Shown here: one piece after another, positions 33,469-42,766 of the stretch | Layout of the letters: every line of letters starts with the position of its first letter | Numbering within the stretch: position 1 is the stretch's first letter | Assembly (NCBI GenBank): GCA_938016265.1 | Contig: CALLWB010000095.1 | Coordinates: 1-51,064, forward strand | Direction of reading: 5' to 3' | DNA from: an uncultured Saprospiraceae bacterium | Lineage (GTDB): Bacteria > Bacteroidota > Bacteroidia > Chitinophagales > Saprospiraceae | DNA: 51,064 nucleotides | Notes under the pieces: generated by a model | What the model saw: the letters and a program-made list of their open reading frames with translations, nothing else | Databases searched by the model: none | Told to the model about the DNA's origin: nothing | Position numbers and translations under genes: made by a program

Positions 33469-33842
33469 TTTTTTTTATAACTGTTCCTAGACAAATTTTG
33501 ATTCCAGAAATCTATTTATATCAAAAAACAAACGCCGTTCAAGGAGTAATAAATACTGAACATTAGCGAAGATAAAAATTACAATCAACAAAAATAAACC
33601 AACCAACATCCCGCCACTAAGCACTGATAATCAATAATTAAAAAAACCAATCCACATAAAACCCTATTCATTTTTCCTAAAGCAGCCCCTTGTTTTCTCC
33701 TAAGAAAACCCGCCCTGTCGTGTATTATTCCTATATGTTTGTTACATAATTAAGCAGGGAATAACGGAGGTTATCAAATGCAAACATTATACGTGTAATA
33801 AGCACATTTTCCGTCATTTTTCAATCTAAAAACGAAAATACA
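33469..33842. other. divergent promoter spacer
   Basis: 374 AT-rich bases between divergent genes, no coding frame. TATGTTTG (33734-33741) matches the Bacteroidota -7 consensus TAnnTTTG and faces the hydrolase gene, about 100 nt upstream of its start. I see no matching TTTG at the -33 distance. Confidence 0.5.
33734..33741 (+). promoter_or_regulatory. candidate -7 element (TAnnTTTG)
   Basis: TATGTTTG matches the consensus used by the primary sigma factor of Bacteroidota. Its distance to the start of the alpha/beta hydrolase gene (about 100 nt) would leave a longish leader. No upstream partner motif was found. Confidence 0.35.
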
Positions 33843-34934
33843 ATGAAATTATTTATCCTTACTTTAGTATCCTTATTAGTTTTTGTAGGTAGCTCCGCAC
33901 AAAATACGATTGACTTAAACTCTTTGCCCGCCGTTGAAGACCTGATATTAGTCAAAACCAACCCTACAGCAGACACCGTACTTGTCGCCATCCATGGAGG
34001 CCCAACAGACGTGCTAGAACCAGGAGACTTCTTTAATCTAGAAGTCGTACCAACGTTTTCCGTAGTAGAAGTTAAGCAGTACACCCATCTCTATCCCAAT
34101 GGTCTATATGATCCATCTATTACCGTGGCGCAAACGATACCCATGCATGACACGACGGTGGCCATCATCAGAAAGGTCATCAATCATTATGTAGATTTGA
34201 ACAAAACGGTGGTCTTGATTGGTCATTCTTTGGGTGGATTTCTTGTCCAGGAATACTTGGACGATTACGGTGTCGACGAATTGCACCGTGTAATACCTAT
34301 GGCTACAAGACTGAACATAAATCAGGAACTCGTAGATTCTGCTTCTGTAGGCGGATTAATGTATTTTGCTGGTGGCTTAACATTAACTTCCGTCCAATCG
34401 GATCCTATCTATTGGCCAACACTTCAATTCTTAGCAGGAATTGGGTACAATCGATATGTCGATTCGTTGGAAGGTTTAGATTTATCTAAGTTGATGTTTG
34501 TCTCTGGAGTGGTGGATGAAACAGTTGGTCGGTTATTACCAAATGAAGTCAATTTTTTACAAAGCAACAATGCTACTGTCCTTGAAATTCCTGGAGGAGA
34601 TCATGACACTCCTTTGCTGAATCCAGCGATGTCTCAAGTGATAGAATTTATTCGGGGTACTATTTCTGTCGGGATAGATCCAGTCCGACTTAAATCTGAT
34701 CTAGTGGAAATCTATCCTACGCTAGCAGATACCTACTTAAATGCCAACGTCAGTTCTAGGGAACAAGTGCATCTAAAGCTTGTGACAATGGACGGAAGAC
34801 CAGTGTATCAAACCAATCTTACGCCGGGCGACCATATACTAGATATCGCGCCTTTAAATCCAGGCAATTATATTGCTTTATTTCGATCGGCAAGTGGTAA
34901 AACTGCCGTTCAGCGATTTTCTATTTGCCGATAA
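33843..34934 (+). CDS. secreted alpha/beta hydrolase with degenerate T9SS-like tail
   Basis: 363 aa. Signal peptide to SSAQ (about residue 20). The alpha/beta-hydrolase core has VLVAIHGGPTD (oxyanion His-Gly-Gly, 51-53), nucleophile Ser129 in GHSLGG, an acid candidate Asp in SGVVDETVG and the base His in GGDHDTPL. The last 80 residues are beta-rich (VEIYPTLADTYLNANVSS ... LNPGNYIALFRSASGKTAV) and resemble a T9SS C-terminal domain although the YPNPT motif is altered to YPTLA. Likely exported esterase/lipase. First gene of a two-gene unit with the lipoprotein at 34983. Confidence 0.82.
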   Translation: MKLFILTLVSLLVFVGSSAQNTIDLNSLPAVEDLILVKTNPTADTVLVAIHGGPTDVLEPGDFFNLEVVPTFSVVEVKQYTHLYPNGLYDPSITVAQTIPMHDTTVAIIRKVINHYVDLNKTVVLIGHSLGGFLVQEYLDDYGVDELHRVIPMATRLNINQELVDSASVGGLMYFAGGLTLTSVQSDPIYWPTLQFLAGIGYNRYVDSLEGLDLSKLMFVSGVVDETVGRLLPNEVNFLQSNNATVLEIPGGDHDTPLLNPAMSQVIEFIRGTISVGIDPVRLKSDLVEIYPTLADTYLNANVSSREQVHLKLVTMDGRPVYQTNLTPGDHILDIAPLNPGNYIALFRSASGKTAVQRFSICR

Positions 34935-34982
34935 AGAGGTGTACAATTCCAACAATTATTTATTAACAAAAATCTATAAATT

Positions 34983-35504
34983 ATGAAAAAGCAAATCTTG
35001 GTATTCGCAGCTATATTTTTGGCTGTATTCTTTACTTCTTGTGAGCAAGAAGCGCTAATTACCCCCGTAGAAAGCAGTATCCATGTTGAACAATCTGCGA
35101 GCCCACCACAACAAGCACTAGACAATCTAGAGCAACTCATCCATAATGATTTTATCGACCGAAATTCGGAGCTGCGTTGTTCCAGCCAACATTTCGGTGC
35201 TATTTCTAAAGACAACAATTTGGTATTAGCAGCAGTATTATGCGGTGTAAGGTTGAAGTTTTATGGTGGAAGAACGAGTACTGCTGCTCCTCCCGCTTGG
35301 TTTTACTATCATGTTGATGAACGAAATACAAATGGTCAATATAAACGGATTGATTCAGGCATGAAGTATGGAACCTCCGTAAATTGGAGTTATAAAACCT
35401 ATTCCAATCAGTTCTATAATTCTGGTTGCAAATGGAGAGCGTATGTTTACGTTTGGGATGTCTCTTGTGGCATCTGGAAAAGGCTTGCAGTCAACTACTA
35501 TTAA
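34983..35504 (+). CDS. lipoprotein of unknown function, 173 aa
   Basis: Signal peptide with lipobox FFTSC and acylated Cys20 followed by EQEALITPVE. The mature part has several Cys (RCSSQ, VLCGV, SGCKW, VSCGIW), suggesting disulfides, and an aromatic C-terminal half (FYYHVDERNTNGQYKRID). Located 48 bp after the hydrolase and before a shared terminator. The TSCEQE start also occurs in the lipoprotein at 11374, another two-gene lipoprotein/secreted-protein unit. No family assigned. Confidence 0.78.
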   Translation: MKKQILVFAAIFLAVFFTSCEQEALITPVESSIHVEQSASPPQQALDNLEQLIHNDFIDRNSELRCSSQHFGAISKDNNLVLAAVLCGVRLKFYGGRTSTAAPPAWFYYHVDERNTNGQYKRIDSGMKYGTSVNWSYKTYSNQFYNSGCKWRAYVYVWDVSCGIWKRLAVNYY

Positions 35505-35546
35505 TTTGAAAAACCAGCTTTCGAAGAAATAAAAAAATGAATTATG

Positions 35547-35581
35547 AAAAGCCTGATGTCATTATGTGGTGTTAGGTTTTT
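35547..35581 (+). terminator. intrinsic terminator for the 33843-35504 unit
   Basis: A 14-bp stem with several G-T wobbles (35547-35560 with 35568-35581), a 7-nt loop, and T's continuing past the stem, 43 nt after the lipoprotein stop. The A-rich left flank would also allow it to act for the convergent gene at 35623. Confidence 0.65.
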
Positions 35582-35622
35582 TTATGCTTTTTTGGGAGGC
35601 CCACGCCAGCGGAGGATAGGCT

Positions 35623-36393
35623 TTAATTCTTGACTATTTTTCTTACGACAATCTGATTCCGAACTTGCAGTTTCAAGAAATAAACGCCGCTAGCATAATT
35701 TTTAGTTTCCAGCCGTAACCAACTCTTCAAATTAAATAATTCTTTGTGTACGAGTTGCCCCATTGCATTGTACAGCTCAATAGTTGCCGGCTCCTCAAGT
35801 CCTAGATCCGATTCTATATCCAAATAGTCTGATGTAGGATTAGGGAGAATATGAATGTATCTATCTAATTCGCTAAGCAGTCGATCTATAGCCGTGAGGT
35901 CGCTACAAATACCAATTTCTAGCTTAAATTCTTCGTACGATTGTATCTCTAAATCCGGTCGTATATAACCTTCTACTGTTTCGTCTTCATTCACGAACAA
36001 TATATTAGGCGAACATAGATGAAGTGTCATATAGGGATAACCGGTAACATCGTCTATATTATTTTCATCAAGACCAGTGAGGATCAATTCCTGTCCAATT
36101 TCTACAATGCTGTTGATAACGATGTTGCAAGTATTTATCGAACTACCGACAATACTAATCGTATCCGTAGCAAAATCTCCTAGAATGTTTTCCTGGATGA
36201 CCAGGTCGATGTAGTGTATGAATTCAAAACCATTTGCCTGTTCTATTTCATAGATGTCGATAATTTCCCCTCTAACTACATGTGAATCTTCTTGAATAGC
36301 TTCACAGAAATAACTTTTATTCAAGCAGGAACAAGCAGAAGAAATTGAATAGGTAAATAGACCAATCAAAAAAGAAAGTAATAGTGTTTTCAT
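35623..36393 (-). CDS. secreted protein with NTR/TIMP-like N-terminus and T9SS tail
   Basis: 256 aa. Signal peptide ends at SSA, so the mature protein begins CSCLNKSYFCEAI. An N-terminal CxC right after cleavage followed by a VRGEIIDIYE strand is the layout of TIMP/NTR-like domains. Residues 185-256 form a type A T9SS sorting domain (IHILPNPTSDYLDIES ... ASGVYFLKLQVRNQ). Function unknown; exported and probably surface-anchored. Confidence 0.8.
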   Translation of the reverse strand: MKTLLLSFLIGLFTYSISSACSCLNKSYFCEAIQEDSHVVRGEIIDIYEIEQANGFEFIHYIDLVIQENILGDFATDTISIVGSSINTCNIVINSIVEIGQELILTGLDENNIDDVTGYPYMTLHLCSPNILFVNEDETVEGYIRPDLEIQSYEEFKLEIGICSDLTAIDRLLSELDRYIHILPNPTSDYLDIESDLGLEEPATIELYNAMGQLVHKELFNLKSWLRLETKNYASGVYFLKLQVRNQIVVRKIVKN

Positions 36394-36622
36394 TTTCTTC
36401 TGATTTTTTGTGGTGTTCTAAATATAAGGAATTGTCAATGTAGTGCAACCACTTGGCTTGTTTGTCACTATTCCGTAAATAAATTTCAATCGTCAGCAAC
36501 CTCGGTCTTCAGGCTCGGGGTTATTATCACTACCAAGGTTAATGCACCAATACTTAAATCAGTACGGAGTAATTGCGATCACTATAGTTCAACTTTGGCA
36601 GAGTGCGGTCTACACTGCAATT

Positions 36623-38668
36623 CTACTTCGGTGGCGTACCCGCTCCTACCGTAGCTTCTCTAAACCATACCTCCGTATAACAGCCATTGGCATATTGCTT
36701 AGGAATATCGCCACCATAGGTTTCTGCACCTGCGCACCAAACCATATTTTTTTCAGGATCTTTGCCGTTGGTTTGGTTGTAGGCACCTTGTTTGAAATAG
36801 CCTAACTGTCCTTTGTAGGCCGTGACTTGTTCTGTGCCATCCTGTCCAATAGGGGCAAATATTTTCATGACCTGAGCGGGGATGTCTGATCGTTTTACGT
36901 ACTCCGAGGAGATGAGGTTTTTGGTAAATGTTTTCGTTTTATGCCCCTCGCTTTTGAAGGTTAGGTACATGATGCCTTTGTAGACATTTACTTCATAAAA
37001 GAATTCTTCTCCTAATTTAATACCGTCTGCAGGTTCTGCCGGGAAGTCGGTTTTGGTTTTTCCAATGACTGACATGTCATGTCCCCAAACTGCGCTGGAG
37101 AAATCCCACCTTTTTTTATTGCTGCCTTCTGTATTGATTTCATAATTCCAAAAGACAGAACCTTTGGTGTGGCCGGGGAATTTTTTATAGAAGATTTTCA
37201 GTGGTTCATTTTCGTGTCCTTCCCCACCGTGGATCTGGCCGACTACTGTGGAGTAAGACGCCGCAACTCTGGCATCGCCAGAAGTAGAAACTTGCATGAC
37301 TTTGCAGATGCCGGTTAGTTTCCCTCCTTGTTCAGCGGTCCATTTTCTTTTTTCGTGCAACTCCGTTCTGGTATTGCTCGAGTTCTTTGAAGTAACGCCA
37401 GAGTTTGGTGTTTTATAGACGACCCAACGTCTGGTGCCATCAATGACGGTATAGAAAAAATCTTTGTGCTCAAAATCTACGAGATTCTCTACATTCGTTC
37501 CATCTCCCATCAACATTTTGAATTTATCCATAAACGGAATAACCGCACTTGGATAAACTGTTTTTTTGGCTAAGCCATCATTTGCTTGAAAATACCCTGC
37601 ATTGGAAATGGCATCTTTACTGATTTCGATATTGGTCTTCTTAAACCAAACTTCCGCGTAGTTTCCATCTCCATATTGTTTTTGAATATCGCCTCCATGA
37701 GTTTCCGCCCCAGAACACCAAACGCCATTGACCGCAGGATCTTTTCCGTTGGTTTGATTGTATGACCCTAGTTTGAAGAAGAGTCCTTCGTCTGCATAGG
37801 CATTTTCACGCTCCACCCCGTCCTGGCCAATTGGCACAAACAGTTTCTTGACCTGTTCTGGCATATCTGCTCGGTTGGCATATTCAGAAGCGATCAAATT
37901 TTTAGTAAATGTTTTGGTCTCGTGCCCTTCACTGGTAAACTTGAGGTGCATCATCCCCTTCTTAATCACTACCTCATAACTCATCTCTTCTCCTAGGGCA
38001 ATTCCATCTTTTGGTTCTGGTGGATACTTGTTTGCTGCCGACCCTACATCAGAAAAGTCATACCCCCAAACTGGATAGGAATAATCCCATCTCCCAGAAT
38101 TATCATCGCCGGCGGTATTGATTTCATAATTCCAAAAAACGGAACCTTTAGTATGACCGGGAAATTTTTTGTAGAATATTTTAAGTGGCTCATTTTCGTG
38201 CCCATCGGCACTATGAATCTGCCCAATGACAACCGAGTAGGTAGCAGCGACACGTGCATCGCCAGTTTTTGCTACATTCATTACCTTTAGTGTAGCAGTC
38301 AATTTCGCATCGGTCATTGGGGACCATTTTTTTAACTGCGCCAATTCAGTTCTTGTATTGTTTGAAGTTCCGTGCGTATTTCCTGCATTGGGTGTTTTGT
38401 AGACCACCCAGTCCGTTTTGCCATCATTCGCAGTAAAAAAGAAATCTTTATGTTCAAAGTTTATTGCCTTTCCTGCATTTGAACCATCCCCTAAGATCAA
38501 ATTCCAATGTTCGAAAATTGGGGTCACGTCGCTCGGATAAGTTGTTTTTGCTACGTTTGTCGTTTTGTCATCCGTGTTCGTTGTACTTTTACAGCTATTC
38601 AATAGTACTAGGCTGCTAATCAATAAGAGAAAAAGGGCAACAGTTGAATTAGTGATTTTTAAGTTCAT
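36623..38668 (-). CDS. tandem PL7 alginate lyase, lipoprotein
   Basis: 681 aa. Lipoprotein signal with acylated Cys26 (VLLNSCKST). Two PL7 (alginate-lyase-2) jelly-roll domains, about 43-360 and 370-681. Domain 1: R106-TEL (NNTRTELAQ), Q150-I-H152 (VIGQIHSADG) and FFKLGSYNQTNG. Domain 2: NTRTELHEKRKW, VVGQIHGGEG and YFKQGAYNQTNG (624-635). All four catalytic positions (Arg, Gln, His, Tyr) are kept in both. In PL7 the QIH form is usually linked to G- or mixed-block preference over poly-M. The domains share long identical stretches (ENEPLKIFYKKFPGHTKGSV), so the duplication is recent or homogenised. Surface or periplasmic alginate depolymerisation. Confidence 0.93.
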   Translation of the reverse strand: MNLKITNSTVALFLLLISSLVLLNSCKSTTNTDDKTTNVAKTTYPSDVTPIFEHWNLILGDGSNAGKAINFEHKDFFFTANDGKTDWVVYKTPNAGNTHGTSNNTRTELAQLKKWSPMTDAKLTATLKVMNVAKTGDARVAATYSVVIGQIHSADGHENEPLKIFYKKFPGHTKGSVFWNYEINTAGDDNSGRWDYSYPVWGYDFSDVGSAANKYPPEPKDGIALGEEMSYEVVIKKGMMHLKFTSEGHETKTFTKNLIASEYANRADMPEQVKKLFVPIGQDGVERENAYADEGLFFKLGSYNQTNGKDPAVNGVWCSGAETHGGDIQKQYGDGNYAEVWFKKTNIEISKDAISNAGYFQANDGLAKKTVYPSAVIPFMDKFKMLMGDGTNVENLVDFEHKDFFYTVIDGTRRWVVYKTPNSGVTSKNSSNTRTELHEKRKWTAEQGGKLTGICKVMQVSTSGDARVAASYSTVVGQIHGGEGHENEPLKIFYKKFPGHTKGSVFWNYEINTEGSNKKRWDFSSAVWGHDMSVIGKTKTDFPAEPADGIKLGEEFFYEVNVYKGIMYLTFKSEGHKTKTFTKNLISSEYVKRSDIPAQVMKIFAPIGQDGTEQVTAYKGQLGYFKQGAYNQTNGKDPEKNMVWCAGAETYGGDIPKQYANGCYTEVWFREATVGAGTPPK

Positions 38669-39147
38669 TGAATAGTGTGTTTTTATCTAGTAAATTTTGC
38701 ATGAATTTAAGAAATTTTTCGCTATTGTTTTTCGTGTAAACAACCCAATTGGAGCATTTGAGGATAAAGAGGATTGCTTAGCGTGAAAAATCGTTAAAAG
38801 GAGAATCTAAATACTCCCCAATTTCAGCTCTTCACAAGAGAGCCCTGTTAACTCATAAAACAACAGCCTGCAGCAAAAAACACTAACAACCAGTAGATTA
38901 GAAAATACAAAGCAACTATTTTTTCTAAGAATTGTTTCCTTAAAGACACACACCCAAGCCTCACAATGCTTACAATCAGAAGATTATGACGATTTAATTC
39001 AATAATAAAGGATGATTTTTTTAAGTTTTCCTTTGAAAACTAATCTAAACAGCTTAGATTTACTTCGAACTAATAATTGACCAATAGACTCCTGGTTTTT
39101 ATGGTGGTTAAGTATTTATTTTTTATTTCTAAATAAATCCTTTTACG
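38669..39147. other. divergent promoter spacer
   Basis: 479 AT-rich bases between the PL7 lipoprotein (minus) and the FN3 protein (plus). No gene seen. It must contain both promoters, but no pair of consensus elements stands out. Confidence 0.5.
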
Positions 39148-41913
39148 ATGAAAACTATTTTAAGACTATTATCTCCTATTCTATTTTGCCTGTTTTACAT
39201 TTCTGCACAAGCACAAATGCCACCAACTCCGACCATCCTTGAGGTAACGGAAGACGACAGAGCCGCTGTCATCTATTGGAATTCGAAGACACAAAATTAT
39301 GATTTGACTTATGATCCTGATAAACAACAGGGCATATACTCTTATGTAGTAGAATGGGGAACAGTTGCAGCGGGTTTTACGGAGAAAGAAGTGACGCCCT
39401 ACCGGGCTTTTCAGCCACAACCGCTGACGCCAAATGTGCTTTATCAGGCACGTGTGTTTGCTCTGGATAGCGATGGTCGAAAATCATTGGCGTCTAGTGT
39501 AGTACAGTTTCAGCACTCCGACGTCAAAGTAAATGATATGCGGAATCGCCTCAATGGATTTTTTGATGACTTCAATCAACCAATGGGTGCTTTTGATGAA
39601 ACGAAATGGAACCAGGCCTATTCTGGTTGTGATAAACCGGGTTATGTTAGTCAACACATCAACAATCAGTTTCATGCACACAATGTGCTGGCAAGTGATG
39701 GTTTTTGTGACCGCGGTGTGGCTAGTTCGCGACCCCGGGAAATTTTTGATTTTCAAAACAGAACAGGCATTATCGAATTTGATATGGATGGTGCGAAAAA
39801 CCATCGACAACGTTGGTACCTGGATATTACACCCGCCTCTAAAAAGAATGATCTCACCGGACATATTACTATCGAAGATTCCAATAATCCACCCGTTGGA
39901 GACCCGGAATATTTGTTGCGTTTATCTGAATTCGGTAGAACAATAAAGGTTCAACTGGCGGATCAGAATGGTGCGCTTCATACCTTGCAAAATGCCTACC
40001 GAAATGGAGCATGTGGAGGTGATTTACGTTACTGTCCCGGCAATAATTTGGTTCCTGTGCCTAATGTCAGAAAACATTGGCGCATTGAACTTTCTAAGAC
40101 TGATGTCCGAATATTTGTTGAAGGTGTTTTAGTAGTTGATGCCAGCCTTCAAACCAGTTTTGAACCAAATGGCTTACCCTATGAAGAAGCCCAGCTCAAC
40201 TGGATCTTTTTTTCCTACAATACCGCCAAGGACAACCTGCCGCTTTCTATGGTTCACTGGGACAATTTTGGCTTTGATGCGCCAGCAGGCTGGACCAATC
40301 CTAATGTGGTACACAATTATACAGATGGTAAATTGGGAACAGATGTTGTTTCTCCAAATGGCCCTCCCAACGGCACGCGTGCTATGTTAAATACGCCTGC
40401 GGCAATTCAAATTCCTATCCCTGATCCGATTCAAGATAATGCAAACAATTGGCCCTTGAGTACGGAGCTGATGTTTACCCTTCAAAGTAGAAATTATTAC
40501 TGGACCGCTAACGACTATATTACGGTTAATGGGCATAGTTACAATTTCCCAAAGCCGACATCTAACATTCCAGGCTTTCCTGATAATAGGCTAGTTGGCA
40601 CCCATCAACCTTACAGTGCTATTCTGGATATTGATCCGGCTCATTTGGTAACTGGTAACAATGAGGTCCGTTTTCACTTGAACAATGCGCAGGTGTTAAA
40701 TATTCATATCGAGTTATTGTTTCCAAAGAGTCAAGCCCCAGTATTTACTCAACCTGGTGACATTTTCTCCGGTTACCTGCAAACGTTAATGGAATTCAGG
40801 AACCACTATAATTCTGGTCCAGGTTTGCTGATACGGGAGGTCGATGGTTCTCAAATTTGGACATCTGAATTTCAGAAGGTACTTGACAATACTAATCATA
40901 TAGATAGGATGGTCAAGCAGACCCCTGTTTCCGGCATCATTGATATAGATGTGATCACCAACTCCAATGCACAGTTAATCGCTTCAGCGCATGCTGCTGG
41001 TATCGAATATTATGATGTGATGATTGACAGTCAGGTCTTTGATCGGGTATATTTAAACCTAGATGAACCAGTTGCTGCGTCTCGACATACGTATTCGCTC
41101 AATACAGGTTGTTTGTCAAACGGAGTACATGAGTTTTTCATATTTGCTTATGATGTGAATGGACGTGCTTCCGTCTTCGATTTGTTTGAAAATCATATGA
41201 AATCGGGGAGGTATGTTCCTATCGAGATCACTGTGGCTAACAGCGCTACTCAACCTCAGTTGGATGTACAATTATGGTTGGAGGGTACTTATACCGTAGG
41301 AGCGGAGATGACGACCTCCTTGAACACAAAAGAGCTACTTCCCAAGCAACAACCGTTTAACCGTATGCCTTGGAATTATGTGGGTACGGAGGAAGTCATC
41401 AGTTTTGATGCGGATGTAGTGGATTGGGTATTGGTGTCGCTTCGCTCTGGAATCGAGCGTTCGACGGAAGTTTCTAGATTTGCTGCCTTATTGCTTAAAA
41501 GTGGTCAACTGGTGGATGTTGGAGGTTGTGCTCCACAGTTGTCTGTTAGTGCGGGTGCTCCATTGTACATTGCGGTTTACCATCAGAATCATTTGAATGT
41601 GATGTCGCCGGTGGCCGTTCCATTTGTGGATAATCAGTTGAGTTATGATTTCAGAGCTGCGAATAGTTATGTATTGGGTTCTGGTCAAAAGGAGGTGGCG
41701 CCAGGTGTTTGGGCACTGTTTTCTGGCAACGGTGATCAGGAAACACCGCAACGCAGCAGAGATATCAATGGAGAGGATCATTCGAATTGGAGTGTCAACA
41801 ATGGATTGTTCAACCTATATACACCTTGGGATTACAATTTGGATGGGGACATCAATGGGATGGACCGTATCCTGTGGGGTTATAATAGTGGGGTATTTAC
41901 TGGGGTGGATTGA
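39148..41913 (+). CDS. secreted FN3/concanavalin-like multidomain protein
   Basis: 921 aa. Signal peptide ends SAQAQ. Residues 25-125 form an FN3-type domain (PPTPTILEVTEDDRAAVIYW). Residues 135-390 form a concanavalin/LamG-like beta-sandwich (GFFDDFNQPMGAFDETKWN ... RTGIIEFDMDGAKNHRQRWY ... VRKHWRIELSKTDVRIFVEG). Then a CBM-like domain (400-530). From about 705 comes the C-terminal module shared with the protein at 28803 (VQLWLEGTYTVGAEMTT ... GQKEVAPGVWAL), ending in the calcium loop DYNLDGDINGMDRILWGYN. No catalytic motif. Possibly a carbohydrate-binding adhesin, next to the alginate lyase. Confidence 0.82.
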   Translation: MKTILRLLSPILFCLFYISAQAQMPPTPTILEVTEDDRAAVIYWNSKTQNYDLTYDPDKQQGIYSYVVEWGTVAAGFTEKEVTPYRAFQPQPLTPNVLYQARVFALDSDGRKSLASSVVQFQHSDVKVNDMRNRLNGFFDDFNQPMGAFDETKWNQAYSGCDKPGYVSQHINNQFHAHNVLASDGFCDRGVASSRPREIFDFQNRTGIIEFDMDGAKNHRQRWYLDITPASKKNDLTGHITIEDSNNPPVGDPEYLLRLSEFGRTIKVQLADQNGALHTLQNAYRNGACGGDLRYCPGNNLVPVPNVRKHWRIELSKTDVRIFVEGVLVVDASLQTSFEPNGLPYEEAQLNWIFFSYNTAKDNLPLSMVHWDNFGFDAPAGWTNPNVVHNYTDGKLGTDVVSPNGPPNGTRAMLNTPAAIQIPIPDPIQDNANNWPLSTELMFTLQSRNYYWTANDYITVNGHSYNFPKPTSNIPGFPDNRLVGTHQPYSAILDIDPAHLVTGNNEVRFHLNNAQVLNIHIELLFPKSQAPVFTQPGDIFSGYLQTLMEFRNHYNSGPGLLIREVDGSQIWTSEFQKVLDNTNHIDRMVKQTPVSGIIDIDVITNSNAQLIASAHAAGIEYYDVMIDSQVFDRVYLNLDEPVAASRHTYSLNTGCLSNGVHEFFIFAYDVNGRASVFDLFENHMKSGRYVPIEITVANSATQPQLDVQLWLEGTYTVGAEMTTSLNTKELLPKQQPFNRMPWNYVGTEEVISFDADVVDWVLVSLRSGIERSTEVSRFAALLLKSGQLVDVGGCAPQLSVSAGAPLYIAVYHQNHLNVMSPVAVPFVDNQLSYDFRAANSYVLGSGQKEVAPGVWALFSGNGDQETPQRSRDINGEDHSNWSVNNGLFNLYTPWDYNLDGDINGMDRILWGYNSGVFTGVD

Positions 41914-41945
41914 TCAGTGTTTTATGGCACTACTGGTAAGAACAT

Positions 41946-41985
41946 AAAGGAGGGATAGTTGCTTGCAATGGGCTATCCCACCTTT
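41946..41985. terminator. 13-bp terminator-like hairpin
   Basis: AAAGGAGGGATAG (41946-41958) pairs with CTATCCCACCTTT (41973-41985) with one mismatch and a 14-nt loop, 32 nt after the FN3 gene stop and before the convergent phosphoesterase (42004). Probably a bidirectional terminator. Confidence 0.7.
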
Positions 41986-42003
41986 ATTATTGTAGGAAGT
42001 GTT

Positions 42004-42723
42004 TTATTTAGTGTTATACAATGTAACTAGGCTAGTACTAATTTCACTATCACTTATTTCAATTATTCTGTAGCCAAAAGTGCTGTTGTTTATTCTAATT
42101 TCGTTTGGAATCTTTTCTACTTGAAAAGAAACTGCGGGAGTAATGAATTGACGAATGTTGTTGTTCTTCCTTTCATCTTCCAAATGGTAATGGCCGCAAA
42201 AGATGGTCACTTCATTTTCAATGTGGAGTAGTTCGGCTTTCATATTGTCTCGACCAATTAACGGGACCCGTTTATCTACTTCTGCATCAACTGCTAAAAT
42301 GGGGTGATGAATAAAAAGAAGAATGCTTTTTGAGGTGTTAAGTTCCTTTCTAAACCAATCAAACTGTTCTTGGCTTACTGACCCTGAGCTTGAATCCAAG
42401 AATATGAATTTATGATTATTTCTCAATTCGCTATAGTAATGTTCTTTTCGCCCGCTAGGTAGCTTCAAATTGAAGTGCTTAGTTACATCATTAAAGGAAT
42501 CATGATTTCCTAATGTAATCGCCACTTTATAATCTTTCAAAGATTCAAAAAACCATTTGTTAGATTTTTTATCTCCTAGGTCTCCTCCAAGAATAATTTC
42601 TTCTATACCCTTAGAAGAAATGTCCTGGAGTATTTTCATCCAATTCCGACGAGGATCTACCTCATGTTCTTTTGTAAACTCCTCTAAATGAATATCCGTT
42701 ACATAGGCAATTTTAGACTTCAT
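42004..42723 (-). CDS. calcineurin-like metallophosphoesterase (Icc/CpdA-like)
   Basis: 239 aa, cytosolic. Motifs in order: D10-x-H12 (VTDIHLEE), GGD48 (LGGDLGD), GNHD at 72-75, LFIHHPI, and GHYHLEDE. Together these make the dinuclear metal site of class III phosphodiesterases of the Icc/CpdA type (some hydrolyse 3',5'-cAMP, others glycerophosphodiesters). The substrate is not determinable. It lies 43 bp downstream of a small membrane-protein gene on the same strand and may be cotranscribed with it. Confidence 0.85.
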   Translation of the reverse strand: MKSKIAYVTDIHLEEFTKEHEVDPRRNWMKILQDISSKGIEEIILGGDLGDKKSNKWFFESLKDYKVAITLGNHDSFNDVTKHFNLKLPSGRKEHYYSELRNNHKFIFLDSSSGSVSQEQFDWFRKELNTSKSILLFIHHPILAVDAEVDKRVPLIGRDNMKAELLHIENEVTIFCGHYHLEDERKNNNIRQFITPAVSFQVEKIPNEIRINNSTFGYRIIEISDSEISTSLVTLYNTK

Positions 42724-42766
42724 AGTTTGATTTTAAAGTTGAATAGTTAACTAATCCTTGTTTCCT

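Noticed and set aside
39484-40390. Several antisense or shifted frames in the FN3 protein gene
   Set aside because: Overlap a long, domain-rich coding sequence in full.
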